A stretch of DNA of 6,935 nt, taken from contig CALPQA020000095.1 of the NCBI GenBank assembly GCA_943325595.2, forward strand, positions 1 to 6,935. Direction: 5' to 3'. The notes under the pieces are model-generated. The model was not told where the DNA came from. It did no database searches and saw nothing but the letters and a program-made list of their open reading frames with translations. Source of the stretch: Auritidibacter sp. Marseille-P8566 (GTDB lineage: Bacteria; Bacteroidota; Bacteroidia; Flavobacteriales; Flavobacteriaceae). A program made the translations under genes and the position numbers. The stretch's first letter is position 1, and each line of letters begins with the position of its first letter. Shown here piece by piece: positions 1 through 6,317 of this stretch.

Positions 1-1365
1 ATCTTCGGAAGTTAGAACACACTTTTGTAAATAGGGTGAAATTTGATTTAAAGGCGTAAAATTGGGGTTGGAACTTCCCACAACAATTGGGCGTTGCAAA
101 ACTCCTTTGTCTATGGCACGGTAGGTAAATTCGGAATTCAATTTTGATAAATTGGCCTCACCGTATTTGATAATTTTCAGATTTTCTTTGGTCAATTTGC
201 TTTCAAAAACCAGCTGGTTGGGTTTGTTTTTTACGAATTTGTAATCCAATTTATAATCGAAATTTCCTTCGGTTTCCATGCCTTCAAAATGCGAGAATAA
301 TCCTTGTGGCAATGACGTGATGAATTGCTGCGCTTTCATTTTTGGAATAGCAATTCGGAGTTTATAAACGGTGTCTTCTTCGGTGCTATATTCTGCGAAA
401 GGATGGATTTTGACGTTGTTCATTTGCATGGTTGAACTGCTGTCAATTGCCATAAAATGTTCGCCAAAAAGCAAATGGTAGTCGAAACGCGCTTGTTTTA
501 CAACAACATCTTTTGTGGCGATTTTTGGATGATTGACCGTTAAATTCACAATGGAAGTAAACCCGTCGATGTGTAATTCGCCGCTTTCCATTTCGATTTT
601 TGCAATGTTTAGATGGATACTATCAAAACTGGAAAAAAGTCCAAAACGTTCATCGATATAAGGCACTTTTATTTTGGAACTATCGCCGTTGAAGAACTTC
701 AAATCGGCAGTTTTATCTCTTGGATTGGCAAATCCTTTGATGAACCATTTCTGATTAAAAGTAGTCGTACTTACGTTGATCGCGGTGGCTAAAACTTCGT
801 CTTTTAGTTGCAATTGTTTTAAGTCTAAAGTCACTTTTCGTCCCATGTCGTCCATTCGGAAAGACAAATTTTCAAGATGCATTTCGGTGGGAACCAAATT
901 CAAAATTTTTGAAAGTAAACGATAGGCGGTTTTGGCATAATTACGATTTTCCGAAGTCGTAGTTTCAGATTTATTGTGTTTTATGAAAGCGTCAAAATTG
1001 TGTCCGTTTTTATTTTTTACCAATTGCACAAAACCATTGTTCATTTCCAATCCTTCCAATTGCACGGTTCCAATAATCAGTTTTAGAAGATTGATTTTGG
1101 TTTTGATTTTTTCTACCGATAAAAGCGTGTCTGCTTGATTGGGAACCAGATTTATCTTTTGCAATTCGATTCCTGAGAGGCCGTCAAATTGTGCTTTTTC
1201 GATGGTTAATTTGGTTTGGTATTCTGTTGCTAACTTGTTTTCGATTTTTGTAATTGCCTTTTGCAAAAGCGCTTCCCGAAAAACAAAGAGCAAAACAATA
1301 CTTAGCGCAAGAAAAGCGGCAAAGAATTTTAAAAAAAGTAGGGCTTTTTGTTTTTTGGTTCGCAT
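1..1365 (-). CDS. GT51 transglycosylase with long AsmA-like N-terminal region (partial, 3' end beyond the left edge)
   Basis: The frame is open for 455 codons from ATG at 1365 to the window edge, with no stop. The N-terminus is basic (MRTKKQK) and is followed by one hydrophobic segment at about residues 8-29, so the protein is probably a membrane-anchored periplasmic protein. Residues about 35-435 alternate short beta-like stretches with repeated phrases such as 'IELQKINL' and 'VQLEGLEM', which resembles AsmA/DUF748-type repeats. The last visible residues, ISPYLQKCVLTSED (442-455), match the start of the GT51 peptidoglycan glycosyltransferase domain, whose first motif is EDxxFxxHxG; Glu454 would be the catalytic glutamate. 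The family polymerises lipid II into glycan strands. I infer that the catalytic domain lies just past the edge. The ATG is 4 nt after the radA stop, so the gene is probably co-transcribed with radA. A pure AsmA-like protein is the alternative if the match to the GT51 motif is accidental. Confidence 0.75.
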   Translation of the reverse strand, partial: MRTKKQKALLFLKFFAAFLALSIVLLFVFREALLQKAITKIENKLATEYQTKLTIEKAQFDGLSGIELQKINLVPNQADTLLSVEKIKTKINLLKLIIGTVQLEGLEMNNGFVQLVKNKNGHNFDAFIKHNKSETTTSENRNYAKTAYRLLSKILNLVPTEMHLENLSFRMDDMGRKVTLDLKQLQLKDEVLATAINVSTTTFNQKWFIKGFANPRDKTADLKFFNGDSSKIKVPYIDERFGLFSSFDSIHLNIAKIEMESGELHIDGFTSIVNLTVNHPKIATKDVVVKQARFDYHLLFGEHFMAIDSSSTMQMNNVKIHPFAEYSTEEDTVYKLRIAIPKMKAQQFITSLPQGLFSHFEGMETEGNFDYKLDYKFVKNKPNQLVFESKLTKENLKIIKYGEANLSKLNSEFTYRAIDKGVLQRPIVVGSSNPNFTPLNQISPYLQKCVLTSED

Positions 1366-1369
1366 TGGT

Positions 1370-2731
1370 TTATCCGAATAATTCGCTTACAATATCTTCA
1401 ATTTTCGCCACCATTCTGATGTTGATGAAGGTATTTTTCATGGCAATTTTATTGTATTTTGATACAAATATAGTTGAGAAACCTAATTTTTCGGCTTCTT
1501 GAATGCGCTGCTCGATTCTATTCACTGGGCGTATTTCTCCTGAAAGTCCTACTTCGCCCGCAAAACAGAAATCTTTTCCAATGGCGATGTCTTCATTTGA
1601 AGATAAAATAGCGGCAACAACTGCCAAATCTATTGCGGGATCATCAACAGAAAGTCCACCAGTTACATTGAGAAAAACGTCTTTGGAACCCAAATGAAAT
1701 CCGGCTCGTTTTTCAAGAACTGCCAAAATCATGTTCAGCCTTTTGGCATTGTAACCCGTTGTGCTTCTTTGTGGCGTTCCATAAACGGCGCTACTTACAA
1801 GTGCTTGAATTTCGATCATCAACGGTCGCATGCCTTCCAAAGTAGAAGCAATTGCAGTTCCAGAAAGTGTGGCATCGTTATGAGAAATCAATATTTCAGA
1901 GGGGTTGGCAACTTCGCGCAATCCGGTGCCTTGCATTTCATAAATTCCGATTTCAGCGGTAGAACCAAATCGGTTTTTTAGAGAACGCAAAATTCGATAC
2001 ACGTGATTTCTGTCGCCTTCAAATTGCAAAACAGTATCTACCATGTGTTCCAAAATTTTGGGCCCTGCGATATTTCCGTCTTTGGTAATGTGTCCAATTA
2101 AAATTACGGGGACATTGGTTTCTTTGGCAAATTTTATAAGTTCGGCAGTAGTTTCTCGTATTTGAGAAATACTTCCCGCTGCAGATTCTATATAATCGGT
2201 ATGTAAGGTTTGAATGGAATCGATAATTACGATTTCGGGTTGGATTTCCTCAATTTGACGAAAAATATTCTGCGTTTTGGTTTCCGTTAGAATGTAACAA
2301 TTGTCGCCGTTGGGGGTGATTCTTTCGGCGCGCATTTTTATTTGCTTCTGACTTTCTTCCCCCGAAACGTATAAAGTTTTGTAAGGTAATTTCAATGAAA
2401 TTTGAAGTAGCAAAGTACTTTTCCCAATTCCAGGTTCGCCACCTAAAAGGATTAGAGAACCAGGAACAATTCCGCCACCAAGTACTCGGTTTAATTCGCC
2501 GTCACACGTATCCATTCGGATTTCGAGAGTAGAATCAATTTCCTTAATTTTTAGAGGTTTGGAGACTTTTTTAACTTCTGAAGTTGTGGGTTTCCAAGAT
2601 ACTTTTTCTTCCTTTTGGATAATTTCTTCTACAATAGTATTCCATTCCTTGCAGGCATTGCATTGCCCTTGCCACTTTGAATATTGCGTGCCACAACTTT
2701 GACAAAAAAAGGAGGTTTTTACTTTGGCCAT
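1370..2731 (-). CDS. radA: DNA repair protein RadA (branch-migration ATPase)
   Basis: The 453-residue product has the full RadA/Sms architecture and the usual family length. A C4 zinc finger uses Cys10, Cys13, Cys24 and Cys27. A RecA-like ATPase core follows, with Walker A GEPGIGKST (98-106), Walker B-like VIIDS (168-172) and the RadA signature KNRFG (252-256). The C-terminal part is Lon-protease-like, with 'GGLSVDDPAIDLAVVAAI' and 'GEVGLSGEIRPV'. RadA is a cytosolic ATPase that drives branch migration of recombination intermediates. I chose ATG 2731 because MAKVKTSFFCQSCG is the standard RadA N-terminus. The frame stays open upstream to an ATG at 2821, but that extension lies within the tail of the preceding gene and is Lys/Asn-rich and unlike RadA. 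The start sits one base after the preceding stop (TAATATG), which suggests translational coupling. Confidence 0.97.
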   Translation of the reverse strand: MAKVKTSFFCQSCGTQYSKWQGQCNACKEWNTIVEEIIQKEEKVSWKPTTSEVKKVSKPLKIKEIDSTLEIRMDTCDGELNRVLGGGIVPGSLILLGGEPGIGKSTLLLQISLKLPYKTLYVSGEESQKQIKMRAERITPNGDNCYILTETKTQNIFRQIEEIQPEIVIIDSIQTLHTDYIESAAGSISQIRETTAELIKFAKETNVPVILIGHITKDGNIAGPKILEHMVDTVLQFEGDRNHVYRILRSLKNRFGSTAEIGIYEMQGTGLREVANPSEILISHNDATLSGTAIASTLEGMRPLMIEIQALVSSAVYGTPQRSTTGYNAKRLNMILAVLEKRAGFHLGSKDVFLNVTGGLSVDDPAIDLAVVAAILSSNEDIAIGKDFCFAGEVGLSGEIRPVNRIEQRIQEAEKLGFSTIFVSKYNKIAMKNTFINIRMVAKIEDIVSELFG

Positions 2732-2732
2732 A

Positions 2733-3971
2733 TTATGGTTTTTTTTCTTCTTGAACGGGTTCTGTCGGCTGTTCGGTTGTTTGTTCTTGAGGTTCAGCTT
2801 CGGTTTTGACTGGTTTTCCATTTTTAGGAATTCCTTTCTTTAAATTTTGGACTTTATCAAGCATCATGTCTTTAGTCAAATTCCCAATTTCTTCTTTTTG
2901 ATAGGCCGATTGGTAATATTTAATAGCTCTTTTAGGATCTTCCTTTTTTTCAAACATTAAACCCAATTCATAATCGGCGAGCATACTTTTTGGATAATTT
3001 TTCGTTGCTAATTCTGACAAAGCGTCCAATTCGTTGTAGGCTTTATTCTTTAGAATTGCCGCTTCAATTGCCTTGAAATCATTGATTCTGATGGTCATTT
3101 TCATAGAAAACGATTTTTCGATTGTTTCGTATTTTTTAGCAAGATATTCAACATAACCTGAAGGCAAAATCGCTATTTTTTCGTTGAATTCGATTACAGA
3201 AATGGGTTGGTAGCCTGCAAAAAAATAGTATAACGCACTTGGAATTGCATGCAAAACCAATGAGTAATGTGAAGCTCCTTTAAACTCATCAAAATGGTAA
3301 TTTAAATTTGGTTTTTTTAGAATTACTGCAGCGCTGTCCAATTGTTTTATTCGCAATTGCATCTCTTTGGTATCGCCATCTGCGGAAGCTTGGTAATAAA
3401 AAAGGGGTTGGTTTAAAGCGGCCAAACGTTCGGGAATTATTTGTTCCATATTAATCGGAAATTCAGGACTTAGCGAAATGTAGACATTGAATAACGGTTG
3501 GTCTTTGTATAAATAAAAATTTAAAAATCCAGCCGTTACGTCGTGACCTGCAATCATTTTGAAGGGTGACGTCCGGTATGTTTTTTCAATATATGGCATC
3601 AATTCTTGTCCGATGAATTCAAAAAATTGTTCGCCTTTTCCTTCTGGCAAACCGGTTTCTGGATCAAAAGTACAATCGGAATAACGTTCATCTTTTTTAT
3701 TTTGGGAAACCCCAACGATTATAACTTCTGGTAAATCGCCCCAATAAGAGGCATAACTTAAAGCCCCTTGAAACGGATCTAAAAGATAATCGCCGTCGAG
3801 TAAAACAAGAACTGGATATGTTTTGGTCTTATTTTTGGAGTATGATTCTGGTAGCGAAACGGTAAATTCTCGATCTTCCTTAAGTTTTTGAGAAACAAGT
3901 GTGTCTGTAATTTTTTGAGAAAAGGCAGAAAAAGAAAGTAGAAAAAGTAATAGTAATAGCAATCGTCTCAT
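2733..3971 (-). CDS. Secreted alpha/beta-hydrolase-fold protein (esterase D/Fes-like) with TPR-like C-terminus
   Basis: This is a 412-residue protein. Residues 1-18 form a signal peptide (MRR, then a Leu-rich core ending SAFSQ), so export to the periplasm is likely. Residues about 30-255 look like the putative-esterase family (PF00756): 'YPVLVLLDGDYLLDP' (52-66), 'EVIIVGVSQN' (82-91), 'FFEFIGQELMPYIEKTY' (116-132) and the nucleophile-elbow position 'AGHDVTAGF' (141-149). The family normally has GHSxGG, so the catalytic Ser appears to be Asp144. A His in a plausible triad position remains (His235 in GASHYS). Residues about 312-380 are helical and TPR-like ('ADYELGLMFEKKEDPKRAIKYYQSAYQ'). The tail from about 387 is rich in Pro, Glu, Gln and Thr. 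It is followed at 1 nt by radA and preceded by a 59-nt gap, the largest inside the gene run. Substrate is unknown, and it may not be catalytically active. Confidence 0.85.
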   Translation of the reverse strand: MRRLLLLLLFLLSFSAFSQKITDTLVSQKLKEDREFTVSLPESYSKNKTKTYPVLVLLDGDYLLDPFQGALSYASYWGDLPEVIIVGVSQNKKDERYSDCTFDPETGLPEGKGEQFFEFIGQELMPYIEKTYRTSPFKMIAGHDVTAGFLNFYLYKDQPLFNVYISLSPEFPINMEQIIPERLAALNQPLFYYQASADGDTKEMQLRIKQLDSAAVILKKPNLNYHFDEFKGASHYSLVLHAIPSALYYFFAGYQPISVIEFNEKIAILPSGYVEYLAKKYETIEKSFSMKMTIRINDFKAIEAAILKNKAYNELDALSELATKNYPKSMLADYELGLMFEKKEDPKRAIKYYQSAYQKEEIGNLTKDMMLDKVQNLKKGIPKNGKPVKTEAEPQEQTTEQPTEPVQEEKKP

Positions 3972-4030
3972 TGTTCACATGGTTTTATCAATAATTTATA
4001 GTCCTTGAAAAGTAGTAGCAATATAATAAT
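3972..4030 (-). other. 59-nt intergenic gap inside the minus-strand gene run
   Basis: This is the only gap above 13 nt among the six minus-strand genes. I see no GC-rich hairpin with a T-run to suggest a terminator and no exact TAnnTTTG box. Close to the next gene it contains ATGTGA (minus strand, 3980-3975), an ATG directly followed by a stop and in frame with the hydrolase start at 3971. The gap could hold a secondary promoter, but the sequence does not show one clearly. Confidence 0.4.
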
Positions 4031-4993
4031 TTATTTGCTTCTATTGAGAATTGGTAAAAGTAAAAATGAGATTGCGCCTAAAAAAACCAATAAGAGCATT
4101 TGAGAAGTCCAAATAATCCAACCAAAAGCGTTTCCTGCAGTTTCAGAAATATTATAAAAAAGTAAGATTTTGGCAATTAAGAAAGGATACGAGCCAAAAC
4201 CACTATTTGTGAAAGCAATGGCGATACTTCCTACCACGAATGAAGTTAAAACAGCACCAAATGTCATCGAAATTGTTTCTGGGATTACGAATATTCCGAT
4301 GTAAAACATAAAAATATAGGAAAACCAAATGAAAATGGTGTGGGCTAAATAAGACCATTTTCTTTTCATGTGAACGATACTTAGAAGCCCTTCTTTTAGT
4401 CCCGCTATTTTTAATTTAAATTTGAGAATGAATTTTGCTTTAGAATAAAGATAAAGCAGAATAAAAGTAATGAAAAGTAGCAATCCAAAAATTAAAAGTA
4501 GAATTATTTTTTGCATTGGCATTTTGTCCAAGATAAACGTTTTAACAATGTCAAATTGAACAAAAAAAGCAACGATAATAAACCCTAATAGGATAATCAT
4601 ATCAATAATTCTTTCTGCTATTATTGAGCCAAAACCTTTGTCAAAAGGAACGTTATTGTATTTTTTTAAAACTAAAGCTCTTGATATTTCACCCGATCTT
4701 GGGATGGTCATGTTCATTAAATATCCGATGGAAACTGCCATGAAATTATTAGCAAAAGTGGTTTTATAACCCATTTGATCCAATACATATTTCCAACGAT
4801 ACGCTCGGGAAGCACTTCCTAAAAAGGCGATAAAAACAGCAATATAAATGTAATTGTAATTGGCGGTTTCAAAATGGCTTTTTATTTCTAAAATTTCGTC
4901 TTCAGAGAATTTATTGTAGGAATAAACAATTAAGAAAACTCCCAAAAAAAGCGGGAGTAAAATAGACAGCCATTTGCTAATTTGCCGTTTCAA
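4031..4993 (-). CDS. YbhN-type flippase-like membrane protein (lysylphosphatidylglycerol synthase TM region family), TTG start
   Basis: The 320-residue product is very hydrophobic, with about 7-8 predicted membrane segments, for example at about 9-26, 48-61, 83-97, 129-147, 160-183, 216-236 and 290-315. Family motifs are visible: SRAYRWKYVL (62-71), IPRSGEISRALVLKKY (97-112) and ERIID (127-131), plus a late NSGFGSYPF segment. These are typical of the UPF0104/YbhN and MprF N-terminal family, which is associated with lipid or aminoacyl-lipid movement across the inner membrane. There is no C-terminal aminoacyl-transferase domain, so it is not a complete MprF. The start codon is TTG at 4993-4991. 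The frame has no ATG between the upstream in-frame stop (5020-5018) and Met74, and starting at Met74 would remove the first two membrane segments. The start lies 2 nt after the panD stop, which points to coupled translation. Substrate is not determinable from sequence. Confidence 0.88.
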   Translation of the reverse strand: MKRQISKWLSILLPLFLGVFLIVYSYNKFSEDEILEIKSHFETANYNYIYIAVFIAFLGSASRAYRWKYVLDQMGYKTTFANNFMAVSIGYLMNMTIPRSGEISRALVLKKYNNVPFDKGFGSIIAERIIDMIILLGFIIVAFFVQFDIVKTFILDKMPMQKIILLLIFGLLLFITFILLYLYSKAKFILKFKLKIAGLKEGLLSIVHMKRKWSYLAHTIFIWFSYIFMFYIGIFVIPETISMTFGAVLTSFVVGSIAIAFTNSGFGSYPFLIAKILLFYNISETAGNAFGWIIWTSQMLLLVFLGAISFLLLPILNRSK

Positions 4994-4995
4994 AA

Positions 4996-5346
4996 TTAAG
5001 TAAGCGAATTGTCGTTTTCATTAGGGAAAACCAAGGATGGTTTGAACGATTTGGCTTCTTCAAAGTCTAAAATTCCATAAGAAATAATAATAATAATATC
5101 TCCTTTTTGAACTTTTCGAGCTGCAGGGCCGTTGAGTGTAATTTCACCGCTATTTCTATTTCCTTTTATAGCGTAAGTTTCTAAACGTTCACCGTTATTG
5201 ATATTTACAATTGAAACTTTTTCGCCTTCAATAATATTGGAAGCTTCCATTAAAGCCTCGTCAATAGTGATACTACCGATATAATTTAAATCGGCTCCGG
5301 TTACTTTAACGCGGTGTATTTTAGATTTTACTACTTGAATTTGCAT
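4996..5346 (-). CDS. panD: Aspartate 1-decarboxylase proenzyme
   Basis: The protein has 116 residues, the usual length for PanD, and aligns with the family throughout. PanD decarboxylates L-aspartate to beta-alanine, the amine half of pantothenate, in the cytosol. The proenzyme self-cleaves between Gly24 and Ser25, seen here in '[10 protein letters not shown]', and Ser25 becomes the pyruvoyl cofactor. Other expected residues are present: Lys9 and His11 in '[10 protein letters not shown]', Arg54, Tyr58 in 'RLETYAI', and the 'NGPAAR' motif (Asn72-Arg77). Near the C-terminus a run of five Ile ('[10 protein letters not shown]') is encoded by an ATT-type triplet run and corresponds to a normal beta strand of the family. 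The gene starts 13 nt after panC and ends 2 nt before the next start, so it is surely in the panC transcription unit. It may also have its own weak promoter (see 5351-5358). Confidence 0.97.
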   Translation of the reverse strand: MQIQVVKSKIHRVKVTGADLNYIGSITIDEALMEASNIIEGEKVSIVNINNGERLETYAIKGNRNSGEITLNGPAARKVQKGDIIIIISYGILDFEEAKSFKPSLVFPNENDNSLT

Positions 5347-5350
5347 TTTG

Positions 5351-5358
5351 CAAAGATA
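5351..5358 (-). promoter_or_regulatory. Possible internal promoter -7 element just ahead of panD
   Basis: On the minus strand this reads TATCTTTG, an exact TAnnTTTG match ending only 4 nt before the panD ATG at 5346. If used, transcription would begin at or next to the start codon and give a leaderless panD mRNA. The nearest upstream TTG (5384-5386) is 25 nt away, longer than the usual spacing, so this may be a chance match. Confidence 0.2.
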
Positions 5359-5359
5359 A

Positions 5360-6208
5360 TTAATTTAATGAAATAGTGTCTATCAATCTAATTTTGTTGA
5401 CAAAAACTGCAATAAAAGCTCTATATTTATTTGAAGCAGTTTTTTCTTCACAAGGTATTAAAGTTTTTTCATCGGCAATTTCAAAATAATCTAATTTAAA
5501 ATCGTGCTGGTTTTCAAAAACATTTGCCACCCAATTTTTAATTTCCACAATAGAATCAGACTTGAATTTTGTTTTTGCTTCTAATAATGTTCTATAAATA
5601 ATGGTTGCATTTTCTCTTTCGATAGGTGTTAATCGCTCGTTACGAGAACTCATTGCAAGTCCGTTTTGTTCTCTAAAAACAGAGCAAGTAACTATATTAA
5701 TAGGAAGGTTTTCTTTTTCTACTAGTTTTTTTATGATTTGCAACTGCTGAAAATCTTTCTCACCAAAATAGGCGTTTGTAGGTGTTACAATTTCGAATAG
5801 CCTTTTTACAATCGTTCCAACGCCATCAAAATGACCTGGTCGAAATTTTCCTTCCATTTGGTTTTCTAATCCATCAAAATTAAATGATTTTGAAACCGTT
5901 TTTCCTTCATAAATATCATCTACATTGGGAGCAAAAACAATTATTTTATCGCTTATGGATTTCAATTTTTCGACATCAATTTCTAAAGTTCTTGGATATT
6001 TTTCTAAATCTTCAGGATTATCAAATTGCGTTGGATTTACAAAAATACTAACTACAGTAATATCATTATTGCTCAAGGATTCTTTGATTAAAGAGAGGTG
6101 CCCTTGGTGTAATGCCCCCATTGTGGGTACAAAACCAATAGTAACTTTTGCGGAAGTAAATGGCGCTAAATGCTCTTTTAAAGCTACTTGTCGATTGAAA
6201 ATGAGCAT
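5360..6208 (-). CDS. panC: Pantothenate synthetase (pantoate--beta-alanine ligase)
   Basis: The 282-residue product matches PanC in length and motifs. PanC uses ATP to join pantoate to beta-alanine through a pantoyl-adenylate intermediate, giving pantothenate in the cytosol. It belongs to the nucleotidyltransferase (HIGH) superfamily. '[12 protein letters not shown]' (26-37) holds the HxGH motif at His34-His37, 'IFVNPTQF' (55-62) is the pantoate-binding strand, '[16 protein letters not shown]' (123-138) is conserved, '[10 protein letters not shown]' (147-156) follows, and '[12 protein letters not shown]' (179-190) is the KMSKS-equivalent loop. The canonical phrase there is [12 protein letters not shown], so only small substitutions are seen. 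ATG 6208 gives the normal N-terminus. It is the first gene of the minus-strand run, with a TAnnTTTG match 23 nt upstream at 6232-6239, and its product uses the beta-alanine made by the next gene. Confidence 0.98.
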   Translation of the reverse strand: MLIFNRQVALKEHLAPFTSAKVTIGFVPTMGALHQGHLSLIKESLSNNDITVVSIFVNPTQFDNPEDLEKYPRTLEIDVEKLKSISDKIIVFAPNVDDIYEGKTVSKSFNFDGLENQMEGKFRPGHFDGVGTIVKRLFEIVTPTNAYFGEKDFQQLQIIKKLVEKENLPINIVTCSVFREQNGLAMSSRNERLTPIERENATIIYRTLLEAKTKFKSDSIVEIKNWVANVFENQHDFKLDYFEIADEKTLIPCEEKTASNKYRAFIAVFVNKIRLIDTISLN

Positions 6209-6231
6209 GTCCGTTTTATTGAAATATTTTG

Positions 6232-6239
6232 CAAACTTA
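6232..6239 (-). promoter_or_regulatory. Putative -7 element of the panC promoter
   Basis: On the minus strand this reads TAAGTTTG, an exact match to the Bacteroidota sigma-ABfr -7 consensus TAnnTTTG. The box ends 23 nt before the panC ATG, which would give a short leader. No clear TTTG -33 box is visible at the expected spacing. A six-base match is expected by chance a few times per strand in a window this size and AT content, so the position ahead of panC is the main support. Confidence 0.5.
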
Positions 6240-6270
6240 ACATTTTAGTTAATAACTGCATAAATTTTTG

Positions 6271-6278
6271 TAAATTTG
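6271..6278 (+). promoter_or_regulatory. Putative -7 element of the GT5 gene promoter
   Basis: The sequence TAAATTTG matches TAnnTTTG exactly and lies 39 nt before ATG 6318, giving a leader of about 30 nt. The upstream -33 position shows only an imperfect T-rich element (TTTTAG at 6243-6248). The caution about chance matches applies here too. Confidence 0.45.
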
Positions 6279-6317
6279 CATGTTTTTTATTGACAATACG
6301 TAATACTAAATTTTAAT

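Larger units (their letters stand above)
6209..6317. promoter_or_regulatory. Divergent intergenic region between panC and the GT5 gene
   Basis: These 109 bp separate two starts that point away from each other, so promoters for both genes must lie here. The stretch is strongly AT-rich. It holds one match to the Bacteroidota -7 motif TAnnTTTG on each strand (6232-6239 minus and 6271-6278 plus). It also has a near direct repeat of TAAATTT at 6261-6267 and 6271-6277. I see no riboswitch-like structure and no clear hairpin. Confidence 0.6.

Noticed and set aside
1139..1981. Plus-strand open frames of 64-95 codons opposite the transglycosylase and radA genes
   Set aside because: They run antisense to well-supported coding sequence and their translations show no recognisable motif.
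2732..2821. Extension of RadA by 30 residues to an ATG at 2821
   Set aside because: The extension lies inside the coding tail of the hydrolase gene, is Lys/Asn-rich, and does not match RadA, whose normal N-terminus begins at the ATG at 2731.
4031..4993. Flippase-like gene as a complete MprF (lysylphosphatidylglycerol synthase)
   Set aside because: At 320 residues it has only the membrane part and lacks the soluble aminoacyl-transferase domain.
5085..5099. AAT triplet run, considered as a microsatellite
   Set aside because: It encodes the Ile-rich beta strand of PanD, which is hydrophobic in all family members, so coding constraint explains it.
5925..6248. Plus-strand open frame of 107 codons opposite panC
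   Set aside because: It is antisense to the conserved panC reading frame, which has full family motifs, and its product resembles nothing.
6209..6317. Riboswitch or CoA/pantothenate-sensing leader upstream of panC
   Set aside because: Only about 30 nt lie between the likely promoter box and the ATG, too short for a riboswitch, and no conserved structure is visible.
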